Assembly: GCF_029893965.1 (NCBI RefSeq)
Contig: NZ_JARXXP010000003.1
Coordinates: 416,197-480,196, forward strand
From: Paenibacillus sp. PastM-3
GTDB lineage: Bacteria > Bacillota > Bacilli > Paenibacillales > Paenibacillaceae
DNA length: 64,000 bases
Reading direction: 5' to 3'
Translations under genes and position numbers: made by a program
In this document: positions 1-8,110 of the stretch, piece after piece
How the letters are laid out: the number at the start of each line of letters is the position of its first letter
Numbering within the stretch: position 1 is the first letter of the stretch
Notes under the pieces: model-generated
Databases searched by the model: none
What the model saw: only the letters and a program-made list of their open reading frames with translations
Told to the model about the DNA's origin: nothing

Positions 1-1
1 A

Positions 2-301
2 ATCAAGACAGCAGAGATGATCTCTGAAGCGAGAGAAGAGCTCCGCCAGGGCCATCCTCATGAGGAAGAGCTTATTGAAGGCTCGCGCGGAGGTTACTAT
101 AACGGCTTCCGTATTCACAGCGTCCGTCTTCCGGGCGTGTTTGCCCAGGAGGAAGTGGTGTTCGGCGGATATGGCCAGTCGCTCAAAATCCGTCATGATT
201 CGTACGAACGGGCAGGCTATATGCCTGGGGTTAAGCTGGGAGTCCAGAAGGTAATGGGGTATACCGGACTGATCTACGGCTTCGAGCATTTTATTGAATA
301 G
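2..301 (+). CDS. dapB: 4-hydroxy-tetrahydrodipicolinate reductase, C-terminal part (cut by window edge)
   Basis: This is the C-terminal end of DapB, which reduces hydroxy-tetrahydrodipicolinate with NAD(P)H in the diaminopimelate/lysine pathway in the cytoplasm. The open frame runs in from the window edge, so no start is visible. The segment IHSVRLPG, followed by [15 protein letters not shown] and a PGVKLGV tail, is the typical DapB C-terminal substrate-binding domain. It is followed after 17 bases by mgsA, the same order as in Bacillus, and is probably co-transcribed with it. Confidence 0.93.
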   Translation: MKTAEMISEAREELRQGHPHEEELIEGSRGGYYNGFRIHSVRLPGVFAQEEVVFGGYGQSLKIRHDSYERAGYMPGVKLGVQKVMGYTGLIYGFEHFIE

Positions 302-318
302 ACAGGGGAGAAACCAAC

Positions 319-741
319 ATGCTAAAGATTGCCTTTATCGCACATGACCGTAAAAAAGAAGAAATGGTCAATTTCGTTACCGCCTATGAAAATGTTTTTA
401 CCGGGCTGGAGCTGTATTCGACGGGAACAACGGGCCAACGTATTATGGAAGCAACCGAGCTGAAAATCAACCGGTTCATGTCCGGTCCGCTGGGCGGCGA
501 CCAGCAGATCGGCTCTCTGGTAGCGCAGGATGAGCTGGATCTGATTATTTTCCTGCGTGATCCGCTGATGGCCCAGCCGCACGAGCCGGACATTACGGCA
601 CTGCTCCGTTTGTGCGATGTGTACGGCATCCCGGTGGCAACCAATATCGCGACGGCGGAAATTCTGGTGAAGGCAATCGACCGCGGGGATTTCGGCTGGC
701 GGGAGCTTGTACATAAATACAAACCAGGTGTGGACGAGTAA
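319..741 (+). CDS. mgsA: Methylglyoxal synthase
   Basis: Converts dihydroxyacetone phosphate to methylglyoxal and phosphate, a bypass of lower glycolysis. The 140-residue length is usual for the family. Visible landmarks are the N-terminal IAFIAHD (His9), the phosphate-binding STGTTG at 34-39, [11 protein letters not shown] with the catalytic-type Asp61, and His88 in the PHEPD stretch. The ATG is preceded by a GGGGAGAAA ribosome site. The stop overlaps the bshB1 start by one base (TAATG), so the two are translationally coupled. The methylglyoxal-bacillithiol gene pairing makes physiological sense because bacillithiol is used to detoxify methylglyoxal. Confidence 0.95.
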   Translation: MLKIAFIAHDRKKEEMVNFVTAYENVFTGLELYSTGTTGQRIMEATELKINRFMSGPLGGDQQIGSLVAQDELDLIIFLRDPLMAQPHEPDITALLRLCDVYGIPVATNIATAEILVKAIDRGDFGWRELVHKYKPGVDE

Positions 742-1451
742 TGAAACTGGACATTCTTGTATTCGGGGCGCATGCCGATGATGCCGAGATCGGTATGGCC
801 GGAACCATTGCCAAGCATACGGCTGCAGGGCTGAAGGTAGGCCTGTGTGACTTGACCGCCGCCGAGATGTCATCAAACGGTACAGTGGAGCGCCGCAAGC
901 AGGAAGCGCAGCAGGCTGCCGATGTGCTGGGTGCTGCTGTGCGCAGTAATCTCGGGCTGCCTGACCGCGGCCTGTATATGACAGAAGAGCATCTGGCGGC
1001 GGTGACCGCAGAAATCCGCCGGTTTGCCCCGGCTGTCGTCTTCGCACCTTACTGGGAGGACAGGCATCCGGATCATATCGCCTGCAGCAAGCTGGTGGAG
1101 GAGGCTGTATTTAATGCCAAGCTGCGCAAATACATGCCGGACAAGCCTGCGGTGCCTGCGCCGCTGCTGTATTTTTACTTCATCAACGACCTGGGCCGTA
1201 CCGACCTGATTGTGGATGTAACAGAGCAATACGCTGTGAAGGAGCAGGCACTGTCCTGCTACCGTTCCCAGTTTGAAAAAGCACCCGGCGAGGATGTGGT
1301 ATCCACCCCGCTTAATGAGGGATACATTGAACGCGTCCGCTCACGGGATATGCTGCTTGGCCAGCGCAGGCTCATTCCCTTTGCCGAAGGCTTTGCCACC
1401 AGGGTTCCCCATGCTGTTGACCTGTTCCTTAACGGGGGCAAGTCGGAATAA
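741..1451 (+). CDS. bshB1: Bacillithiol biosynthesis deacetylase BshB1
   Basis: Zinc-dependent LmbE/PIG-L family deacetylase that removes the acetyl group from GlcNAc-malate, the second step of bacillithiol synthesis. The metal-binding GAHADDAE motif sits at residues 9-16 (His11, Asp14) and the second motif DRHPDH near residue 109. The 236-residue length fits. It overlaps mgsA by one base and precedes bshA, which makes the substrate, so the pathway context supports BshB1 rather than another LmbE protein. Confidence 0.94.
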   Translation: MKLDILVFGAHADDAEIGMAGTIAKHTAAGLKVGLCDLTAAEMSSNGTVERRKQEAQQAADVLGAAVRSNLGLPDRGLYMTEEHLAAVTAEIRRFAPAVVFAPYWEDRHPDHIACSKLVEEAVFNAKLRKYMPDKPAVPAPLLYFYFINDLGRTDLIVDVTEQYAVKEQALSCYRSQFEKAPGEDVVSTPLNEGYIERVRSRDMLLGQRRLIPFAEGFATRVPHAVDLFLNGGKSE

Positions 1452-1535
1452 GCTTTATTTTGTTGTGTGATGCAACTATAATAAATCAATGACATTACTT
1501 AAAGTAAGAGAACAGTCTACGAAGGGGACGGAGCT

Positions 1536-2693
1536 ATGAACCGGCTAAAAATAGGCATCACCTGTTATCCGTCTCTGGGCGGCTCGGGCGTAGTGGCGAC
1601 TGAACTGGGCAAGCTTCTGGCGGAAAAAGGCCATGAAGTCCATTTTATTACACACAGTATCCCGTTCCGGCTTGGAACGTTTCAGAAGAATATATTTTAT
1701 CATGAGGTTGAGGTTAACGATTACTATGTGTTCCGTTACCCCCCTTATGATCTGGCGCTGGCGACCAAAATGGCCCAGGTAGCCAAAATGCAGGGGCTGG
1801 ATCTGCTTCATGTCCATTATGCGGTACCGCATGCCGTCTGCGCATTTCTTGCCAAGCAGATGCTCGGCAATGATATGAAGGTCGTTACTACCTTGCACGG
1901 CACCGACATCACGGTGCTGGGGCAGGATGAGTCACTCAAGGATCTGATCCGGCTGGGCATTAATGAGAGCGATGCGGTTACCGCCGTTTCAAAGGATCTG
2001 ATCAACGAAACCCGAAAGGTTCTGGATATTACAAGGGATATTGACCTGACTTATAACTTTGTTGACAAGCGGGTCTATTATCCGCGGGATGTAACAGACC
2101 TGCGGGGCGATTATGCCGATCCCGATGAGAAAATCCTGATGCATATCAGCAATTTCCGCCCGGTGAAACGGGTGGGCGATGTGGTTGATGTTTTTGCCAA
2201 GGTGAGCCGGGAGATCAAGGCGAAGCTCCTTCTGGTAGGGGAAGGCCCGGAGCTGCCGAAGATTCAGGCCAAGATCAACGAAATGGGTCTTGAGCACAAG
2301 GTCCGCTTCCTCGGCAAGCAGGATGAGATTGCCCAGGTAATCTCGCTGGCTGACCTGCTGCTGTTGCCTTCGGAGAAGGAGAGCTTTGGGCTGGTAGCGC
2401 TGGAGGCGATGGCCTGCGGCGTCCCGACGATCGGTTCCCAGGCCGGCGGCATTCCAGAGCTGGTTCAGCATGGCAAGACCGGCTTCCTGGCGCCGATTGG
2501 CGATACGTCTGCTATGGCTAAATATGCCGTGAAGCTGCTGTCGGATGAGGCATTGGCCGAGCAATTCCGCGAGGCTTGTCTGAAGCGTTCCTGCAATGAC
2601 TTCAGCCGGGACAGCATTACGAACCAATATGAGGATATTTATTACCGTGTGCTGGGGCGCAAGGTGCTCGGAATGGATGCCATCCGGGGGTAA
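1536..2693 (+). CDS. bshA: N-acetyl-alpha-D-glucosaminyl L-malate synthase BshA
   Basis: GT4-type glycosyltransferase that joins UDP-GlcNAc to L-malate, the first step of bacillithiol synthesis. It has two Rossmann halves: an N-terminal acceptor domain with [11 protein letters not shown] near residue 12 and a C-terminal donor domain with [18 protein letters not shown] near residue 285. The 385-residue length and the position next to bshB1 match Bacillus bshA. A GGGGACGGAG site lies before the ATG. An 84-base gap separates it from bshB1; it holds an AT-rich stretch with a TATAAT hexamer but I could not assign a good -35. Confidence 0.95.
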   Translation: MNRLKIGITCYPSLGGSGVVATELGKLLAEKGHEVHFITHSIPFRLGTFQKNIFYHEVEVNDYYVFRYPPYDLALATKMAQVAKMQGLDLLHVHYAVPHAVCAFLAKQMLGNDMKVVTTLHGTDITVLGQDESLKDLIRLGINESDAVTAVSKDLINETRKVLDITRDIDLTYNFVDKRVYYPRDVTDLRGDYADPDEKILMHISNFRPVKRVGDVVDVFAKVSREIKAKLLLVGEGPELPKIQAKINEMGLEHKVRFLGKQDEIAQVISLADLLLLPSEKESFGLVALEAMACGVPTIGSQAGGIPELVQHGKTGFLAPIGDTSAMAKYAVKLLSDEALAEQFREACLKRSCNDFSRDSITNQYEDIYYRVLGRKVLGMDAIRG

Positions 2694-2703
2694 GGAGAAC
2701 GAT

Positions 2704-3987
2704 ATGGAATGGACAATGGCACCGGACGGTATGGCGGCGGCAGCCCGCAAGGTGATTACAGGGCTGCTTGAGAGCGGCCGTGAGGCCTATTTCGTCGGAG
2801 GTTGTATCCGCGATGAGCTGCTGGGCCGGCCGGTTCATGATATCGACCTGACCACTTCGGCGCTGCCCGAGGAGGTTATGGCCGTCTTTCCGCGCTGTGT
2901 CCCGACAGGGCTTGCCCACGGGACGGTTACAGTGCTGCAGGACGGCTTCAGCTTTGAAGTGACGACTTACCGGACGGAGAGCGGCTATGCCGATCACCGC
3001 CGTCCGGAGCATGTCTCTTTTGTAAGCGATGTTAAGGAGGATCTGCGGCGGCGGGATTTCACCATCAATGCGATCTGCTGCGGGCTGGACGGGAAGCTGG
3101 TTGATCCGTTTCTGGGCACGCAGGATTTAGGCGCCCGGCTGATCCGCTGCGTAGGCAGTGCGGAGGAGCGCTTCGACGAGGATGCACTGCGCATGCTGCG
3201 CTGTGTGCGGTTCGCGTCGGTGCTGGATTTTGCCGTCGCCAAGAATACGTGGCGGGGGCTGCTGCGCCAGCGCGACAAGCTGGCGCATATCGCCGTCGAG
3301 CGCGTGCGCGCCGAGACGGAGCGCATCGCCCTGGGGCCGCACCCTGTGCGCGGCCTCGGCCTGCTGGCGCGCAGCGGGCTGCTTGCGCGCGGCAAAGCCC
3401 CGTTCCCCTGGACCGGCGAAGATATGGCGGCAGCAGCCGCCATGCTGGCCGGGATCGGGGAACTGGACAGCGCCCGCCTGCGGTGGGCGCTGCTCCTCCA
3501 TGCCCTGGGGCAGTCGGCCGAAGCGGCCGACAAGCTCCTGCGGGCATGGACGTTCCCGGGGGCGGCGCGCAGCTCCGTCGCCGCCGTGCTCCGCGTCCGC
3601 GAGGCGTGGGACGCGGCGCTGGCCTCAGTAGCGCCGGATTCTCCGGGCGCTACTGAGCAGCTGCGGCGGCGCTGGATCGCCGCCGTGCTATCCATCGGCG
3701 CGGAAGCCGCCGATGGGTGGGTGACGCTGCTGGCGGCGCTGCCGCAGGCCGCCGCGCACATCCCGCCCGCCACGCTGCGCTCATGGACGGCAGAGATGCC
3801 AATCCGCTCGCTTAGCGAGCTGTCAGTTTCCGGCAAGGAGCTGGCTGGTCTGCTTGGGAAGCCTCCCGGGCCGTGGCTCGGCGGACTGCTGAATAAGCTG
3901 CTGCTGGCTGTAGCGGCGGGGGACTGCCCGAATGACCAACAAGTATTGCTTCAGGAAGCAAGAAGGATGGATATAGATGAATCATGA
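2704..3987 (+). CDS. cca: CCA tRNA nucleotidyltransferase
   Basis: Adds or repairs the 3' CCA end of tRNA. The class II nucleotidyltransferase head shows YFVGGCIRDELLG followed by the metal-binding DIDLTT near residues 48-53, then the RRRDFTINA motif. I chose the ATG at 2704 because a GGGGGTAAGGAGA site precedes it and the encoded start matches family length; an upstream ATG in frame lies inside bshA. The second half (about 3240-3720) is unusually GC- and alanine-rich and contains two strong palindromes at 3624-3657 and 3692-3716. It overlaps birA by 11 bases. Confidence 0.93.
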   Translation: MEWTMAPDGMAAAARKVITGLLESGREAYFVGGCIRDELLGRPVHDIDLTTSALPEEVMAVFPRCVPTGLAHGTVTVLQDGFSFEVTTYRTESGYADHRRPEHVSFVSDVKEDLRRRDFTINAICCGLDGKLVDPFLGTQDLGARLIRCVGSAEERFDEDALRMLRCVRFASVLDFAVAKNTWRGLLRQRDKLAHIAVERVRAETERIALGPHPVRGLGLLARSGLLARGKAPFPWTGEDMAAAAAMLAGIGELDSARLRWALLLHALGQSAEAADKLLRAWTFPGAARSSVAAVLRVREAWDAALASVAPDSPGATEQLRRRWIAAVLSIGAEAADGWVTLLAALPQAAAHIPPATLRSWTAEMPIRSLSELSVSGKELAGLLGKPPGPWLGGLLNKLLLAVAAGDCPNDQQVLLQEARRMDIDES

Positions 3988-4777
3988 CAATAAGCCTGTG
4001 TTCGGCCTTCCGGCACGGGAGAGCTTCGTGTCAAGCTGGCAGGATCGGCTGCAGCTGCTCGACTCGGTGATTTCGACCCAAGAGGAAGCAAAGAAGCTTG
4101 CTGAGGCAGGTGCCCTTGAAGGCACAGCCGTCCGGGCCGAGGAGCAGACCGGCGGCCGGGGTCGGATGGGCCGGAAATGGCATTCGCCGAAGGGCAAAGG
4201 CATCTGGCTGAGCATTGTGCTCCGTCCCAGCCTGCCGCTGTCTCTGACGCCGCAGCTTACCCTCTTGGCCGGGGTGGCAGTCTGCACTGCCATACGTGAG
4301 GTGACCGGTGTGCCGGCCGGAATCAAATGGCCGAATGATCTGCTGGCCGGCGGACGCAAAATCTGCGGCATCCTGCTGGAATCCTGCCTCCGGGAAGGCG
4401 GCCTGCACTATGCTATCGCCGGCATCGGTATTTCCGCCAACCTGACTCCGGAGGACTATCCGGATTACCTGCAGGAGGTCGGTACTTCTCTCCTGATTGA
4501 AGGCGGAGGCATCCCGGTCGACCGTGAACAGCTGACCCGGGCTGTGCTGGCTGAGCTGGAATATCTCTACTGCCTGTACCTGGATCAGGGCTTCCGGCCG
4601 GTGAAGGAGCTGTGGGAATCTATGTCGGTGACGCTCGGACGCCAGATTTCCTTCAACACGCCTCAGGGCCGCTGTGAAGGCAGGGCTGTGGGTCTGGATG
4701 AAAACGGCGGACTACAGCTGCAGGATGAGGCTGGCAACATCACCAGCATCCTGTCAGGGGAGATAGAAATGATCTGA
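3977..4777 (+). CDS. birA: Biotin--[acetyl-CoA-carboxylase] ligase, lacking the N-terminal HTH
   Basis: Attaches biotin to the carrier subunit of acetyl-CoA carboxylase via biotinyl-AMP. The catalytic domain is complete: STQEEAK near residue 34, the nucleotide-binding GGRGRMGRKWHSPKGKG near 59-75, IKWPNDL near 116, and a C-terminal capping domain. At 266 residues it is about 60 shorter than Bacillus BirA. The missing part is the N-terminal winged helix that represses biotin genes. The start overlaps cca by 11 bases, and no HTH-coding frame lies upstream, so this is a genuinely monofunctional ligase rather than a misplaced start. Confidence 0.93.
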   Translation: MNHDNKPVFGLPARESFVSSWQDRLQLLDSVISTQEEAKKLAEAGALEGTAVRAEEQTGGRGRMGRKWHSPKGKGIWLSIVLRPSLPLSLTPQLTLLAGVAVCTAIREVTGVPAGIKWPNDLLAGGRKICGILLESCLREGGLHYAIAGIGISANLTPEDYPDYLQEVGTSLLIEGGGIPVDREQLTRAVLAELEYLYCLYLDQGFRPVKELWESMSVTLGRQISFNTPQGRCEGRAVGLDENGGLQLQDEAGNITSILSGEIEMI

Positions 4778-4813
4778 TATGACAAGGGTTCCATCCCTTG
4801 TCATATTTTTTTT
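4777..4813 (+). terminator. Rho-independent terminator after birA
   Basis: Twelve-base stem ATATGACAAGGG / CCCTTGTCATAT with a six-base loop, followed by a run of eight T. It closes the dapB-birA transcription unit before the pantothenate leader. Confidence 0.9.
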
Positions 4814-4835
4814 CGTGTAATTTGGGGCAGGTTTT

Positions 4836-4843
4836 GGTATACT
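4836..4843 (+). promoter_or_regulatory. Probable extended -10 promoter of panBCD
   Basis: TATACT at 4838-4843 preceded by TGG-type extension. The -35 position holds only a weak GTGTAA (4815-4820). The predicted start near 4850 falls at the first base of the pan-motif stem, so the two predictions support each other. Confidence 0.55.
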
Positions 4844-4850
4844 ATGGACA

Positions 4851-4882
4851 GAGACGGTATCGCCATGGTGCGAACTGTACTC
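4851..4882 (+). ncRNA. pan-motif RNA element in the panB leader
   Basis: A stem of GAG-ACGGT-A-TCGC (4851-4863) pairs with GCGA-ACTGT-A-CTC (4870-4882) around a six-base CATGGT loop, leaving exactly one unpaired A on each side (4859 and 4879). The published pan motif, found upstream of panB/panC/panD in Firmicutes, is described as a stem with two conserved bulged A residues, often in tandem. A second AACTGTACT copy at 4931-4939 may be a tandem element, since AACTGT there can pair with ACGGTT just downstream. The ligand of the motif is unknown. Confidence 0.75.
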
Positions 4883-5013
4883 CGGCTAGGCTTTTAATAA
4901 CTGAGTAATTGCTTTTGGATGTACCTTCATAACTGTACTACACGGTTACGTTGGATTCTGCTCTGAGCCGTAAGGACCGAGACAGAAGGGACGATCGCGA
5001 GTGACTCTTTTTT

Positions 5014-5054
5014 GCCCTTCGGACCTATTTAGCCGATTATGCTAAAGGGTTTTT
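5014..5054 (+). terminator. Possible attenuator at the end of the panB leader
   Basis: CCCTT and the inner TTTAGC can pair with GCTAAAGGG around a short loop, followed directly by seven T, about 55 bases before the panB start. Its place between the pan-type RNA and panB suggests transcription attenuation. Stem strength is modest, so a plain leader hairpin is possible. Confidence 0.5.
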
Positions 5055-5104
5055 TTGTTTGCGCGTTTACGCGTATTTTAACTGCGAAAAGGGGAATGGA
5101 GAGA

Positions 5105-5971
5105 ATGGCTGACAAACATGCACTGAACATTGTAAAAATGAAAAAAATGAAAGCGGAGGGTGTGCCCCTGAGCATGCTGACCGCTTATGATTATCCTTCG
5201 GCACTGCTTGCCGAAGAGGCGGGGATTGACCTGATCCTCGTCGGTGATTCGCTGGGAAATGTAGTGCTTGGCTATGATACGACACTGCCGGTAACGATCG
5301 ACGATATGGTCTACCATACCCGCTCTGTCGTCCGGGGGGCGCAGAACACTTTTATCGTGGCGGATATGCCGTTTATGACCTACCACGGTGGTGTGGATGA
5401 GACGCTGCGCGGTGTACGCAGACTGATGCAGGAGGGCCGTGCCCATGCTGTTAAGATGGAAGGCGGGCTGGAAATCTGCGAAGCCGTGTCTGCTGTCACG
5501 AAGGCGGGAGTGCCTGTTCTCGGACATATCGGCCTGACTCCGCAGTCGGTCAATATGATCGGCGGCTACCGGATTCAGGGGAAGGACCCTGCGGATGCAC
5601 AGCGGCTGATGAAAGAGGCTAAGGCACTTGAAGCGGCAGGAGCGTTCGGGATTGTTCTGGAGCTGGTAACTGAAGAAGTGGCGGAAGCCATTACAAAGGC
5701 GCTCAGCATTCCGACGATCGGCATTGGAGCTGGACGATACTGTGACGGTCAGGTGCTCGTGTTCCATGATCTTGTGCGCTATGCTTCACCATACCGGGAG
5801 AAGCGTTTCGTCAAAACCTATGCCGACGTCGGCAGCATCATCCGCGAGGGGATCAGCAGCTATGTCAAGGAAGTGAAGGAGCGTTCCTTCCCTGCCGAGG
5901 ACCATGTTTTTAATGCGGATGAGCATGTACTGGAATCTTTATACGGCGCTGCCGGAAAAGGAGTGAAATAA
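5105..5971 (+). CDS. panB: 3-methyl-2-oxobutanoate hydroxymethyltransferase
   Basis: Transfers a hydroxymethyl group from methylene-tetrahydrofolate to ketoisovalerate, the first committed step to pantothenate. I took the ATG at 5105, preceded by AAAAGGGGAATGGAGAG; an in-frame ATG 22 codons upstream would start inside the attenuator. The 288-residue product shows AYDYPSA, the metal-binding VGDSLGNVVLGYD near residues 44-56, KMEGG, GHIGLTPQ and GIGAGRYCDGQVLV. It is the first gene of panB-panC-panD, which follow with 1-base gap and overlap. Confidence 0.96.
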   Translation: MADKHALNIVKMKKMKAEGVPLSMLTAYDYPSALLAEEAGIDLILVGDSLGNVVLGYDTTLPVTIDDMVYHTRSVVRGAQNTFIVADMPFMTYHGGVDETLRGVRRLMQEGRAHAVKMEGGLEICEAVSAVTKAGVPVLGHIGLTPQSVNMIGGYRIQGKDPADAQRLMKEAKALEAAGAFGIVLELVTEEVAEAITKALSIPTIGIGAGRYCDGQVLVFHDLVRYASPYREKRFVKTYADVGSIIREGISSYVKEVKERSFPAEDHVFNADEHVLESLYGAAGKGVK

Positions 5972-5972
5972 G

Positions 5973-6863
5973 ATGAGAGTGGTCAGAACAGTAGCACAAT
6001 TGCGCGAAGCGCTTGATTATATGCGTCAGGGAGGGCATACTCCGGTCGGTTTTGTGCCGACTATGGGATACCTGCATGAAGGACATGCCAGTCTGCTGCG
6101 CAAGGCCGGTGAGAAGAGCAATACGGTGGTGATGAGCATTTTTGTCAATCCGCTGCAATTCGGGCCGAATGAGGATTATGCCTCTTATCCGCGTGATGAA
6201 GCACGTGATCTGGAGCTTGCCGAACGTGAAGGTGCAGATATTGTCTTCATTCCGAGTGTGGAGGAAATGTACCCGCAGCCTACACTTACCAAGATCTCGG
6301 TATCCTCTCTGACTACCCGGCTCTGCGGCGCTTCACGTCCGGGGCATTTCGACGGTGTAACCACTGTTGTTAACAAGCTGTTCAATATGGTGCAGCCTGA
6401 TTATGCATTCTTCGGTCTTAAGGATGCCCAGCAGGTGGCGGTACTGCGCCGCATGGTATCCGACCTCAATATGAATGTTGAAATTATTGCCTGCCCGATC
6501 ATCCGCGAGAATGACGGACTGGCGCTCAGCTCGCGCAATGTCTATCTATCCGCAGAGGAGCGCAGCCAGGCGCTTGTACTGTCCCGTTCACTGAAGGCTG
6601 TTCGCCAGGCAATGGACGAGGGTGCGGTCCGTACTGCTGATGAAGCCCGGATGCTTCTTGTCTCGGAAATTTCCTCTGCTCCGCTGGCCGTGATCGATTA
6701 TGCGGAAATTCTGACTTTCCCTGATCTGGAGGCGCTGGAACCCGGATCGCTGCTTACTTCCTCCGGCAGTGAGATCATCATTGCGCTGGCAGTCAAATTC
6801 GGCAGAACCCGGCTGATCGACAATAATGTATTTATTCCGAAGGAGGCTCCTGCCCTTGTTTAG
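5973..6863 (+). CDS. panC: Pantothenate synthetase (pantoate--beta-alanine ligase)
   Basis: Condenses pantoate and beta-alanine using ATP. The nucleotidyltransferase-fold motifs are in place: [12 protein letters not shown] near residues 28-39 (HxGH), [15 protein letters not shown] segment near 50, GLKDAQQ near 148, and a KMSKS-like ALSSRNVYL near 186-194. Length 296 is usual. It starts one base after panB stops and overlaps panD by eight bases, so all three pan genes form one operon. Confidence 0.96.
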   Translation: MRVVRTVAQLREALDYMRQGGHTPVGFVPTMGYLHEGHASLLRKAGEKSNTVVMSIFVNPLQFGPNEDYASYPRDEARDLELAEREGADIVFIPSVEEMYPQPTLTKISVSSLTTRLCGASRPGHFDGVTTVVNKLFNMVQPDYAFFGLKDAQQVAVLRRMVSDLNMNVEIIACPIIRENDGLALSSRNVYLSAEERSQALVLSRSLKAVRQAMDEGAVRTADEARMLLVSEISSAPLAVIDYAEILTFPDLEALEPGSLLTSSGSEIIIALAVKFGRTRLIDNNVFIPKEAPALV

Positions 6864-7239
6864 ACATATGATGAAATCCAAAATTCACCGTGCGACGGTG
6901 ACTGAGGCCAACCTTAATTATGTAGGCAGCATTACGATTGATGAGGATCTGATGGAAGCGGCCGATCTGCTTGAGAACGAGAAGGTACAGATTGTGGACA
7001 ACAACAACGGCTCCCGGCTGGAAACCTACGTCATTCCGGGCCCGCGCGGCAGCGGCGTCATCTGCCTGAACGGGGCGGCGGCCCGCCTGGTGCAGCCTGG
7101 CGATACAGTCATCATTATCTCTTATGCAATGCTGTCCGCTGATGAACTGGCCGGCCACAAGCCGACGGTTGTGTTTGTGGACGCAGACAATAAGCCGGTC
7201 AAGCTGGCTGACCATGAGCTGCACGCTACAATCGCCTGA
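6856..7239 (+). CDS. panD: Aspartate 1-decarboxylase
   Basis: Makes beta-alanine from aspartate and is matured by self-cleavage to a pyruvoyl enzyme. The cleavage site is Gly-Ser in NYVGSITID near residue 25. I chose the TTG at 6856 because the encoded [15 protein letters not shown] matches the family start and AAGGAGG lies 10 bases upstream inside panC; the ATG at 6868 is the alternative. The 127-residue length is usual. The eight-base overlap with panC suggests coupled translation. Confidence 0.93.
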   Translation: MFRHMMKSKIHRATVTEANLNYVGSITIDEDLMEAADLLENEKVQIVDNNNGSRLETYVIPGPRGSGVICLNGAAARLVQPGDTVIIISYAMLSADELAGHKPTVVFVDADNKPVKLADHELHATIA

Positions 7240-7353
7240 TAAGGCAGCTGCAGGCCATGTAATCAATGGCAGGGATGAACCGCCCCGACTTTGCTAAAAA
7301 TGAAGGCAGGCAAGCTTAGGCTGATTTCATGTTCAGTAAAGGGGGATGGCCCG

Positions 7354-7995
7354 ATGTTTCAACATTTATTTGCTGAAATGATCAAGATGCTCCAGGAGAT
7401 TGCCCGTGACTACCCCTCTTCGGAGGGGGAGTACCGGAATGAACTGATCCGCAAGTACAACATGCTTCACAGACTCAGTGATAAAGTGATGGATGAGTGG
7501 CTGGCCTTTGCCGAGCAGCTGAGCCAGTTCCGGGAACAGACTGAGCTTTCGCTCGAGCCTGAGGAAGAAGTGCCGCAGCAGGAGGCACCCGAGCTTGCCA
7601 TGGATTCTTTTGTCCGGGGCCAGGGGTATTATAAGCTCCTGATGTACAGCAAATGTATCCAGCAGTTTCAGGAAGTAATCCGGCGGTATCCTGACAGCCT
7701 GGCCGCCCGGCTGTATCTGGCCATGGCTTATCTGCAGGAAGGGGACGGGGAGACGGCCTGGAGCCATCTGAACCATATGCTCGCCCTGATCCGGGAGAGC
7801 AAGCTTAAGGCGATGATTTATAATGCCCTGGGCTGCATCAGGGCCTCACAGGAGCGCTTCCTTGAGGCAAGTGAACTGTTCGGTTTGTCTTTGCAGCATG
7901 ATCCGGCTCTGCCGGAGCCGAATGTCAATCTGGAGGTCTGCCGCAAAAAGGGCGGTAAGCTCCAGTTCGGGGACCAGCTTGTTTCGCTTTTGTAA
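7354..7995 (+). CDS. Tetratricopeptide-repeat protein of unknown role
   Basis: A 213-residue cytoplasmic protein without signal or membrane segments. The C-terminal half (about 90-205) reads as three to four TPR units (YYKLLMYSKCIQQFQEV, AARLYLAMAYLQEGDGETA, IYNALGCIRASQERFLEASELF), preceded by an acidic linker rich in E and Q. I chose the ATG at 7354 because AAAGGGGGA precedes it; an in-frame ATG at 7291 has no ribosome site. It lies between panD and dinG and ends at a terminator. TPRs imply protein binding; the partner is not indicated. Confidence 0.75.
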   Translation: MFQHLFAEMIKMLQEIARDYPSSEGEYRNELIRKYNMLHRLSDKVMDEWLAFAEQLSQFREQTELSLEPEEEVPQQEAPELAMDSFVRGQGYYKLLMYSKCIQQFQEVIRRYPDSLAARLYLAMAYLQEGDGETAWSHLNHMLALIRESKLKAMIYNALGCIRASQERFLEASELFGLSLQHDPALPEPNVNLEVCRKKGGKLQFGDQLVSLL

Positions 7996-8011
7996 TCATA
8001 GCCATTCATTT

Positions 8012-8054
8012 AGGCGATGCATCCACTTGAACAAGCGGCTTGCATCGCCTTTTT
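8012..8054 (+). terminator. Terminator between TPR gene and dinG
   Basis: Ten-base stem AGGCGATGCA / TGCATCGCCT with a 19-base loop followed by TTTTT-like run. It separates the TPR gene from dinG. Confidence 0.8.
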
Positions 8055-8110
8055 ACGTAACTTCTGTTATGCTGATATGGAGTCTCAAGTGAAAGGGAAT
8101 AGAACTTACA

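Noticed and set aside
4850..5054. SRP RNA, RNase P, tmRNA or T-box in the panB leader
   Set aside because: None of their conserved cores were found; the two-bulge stem and location fit the pan motif better.
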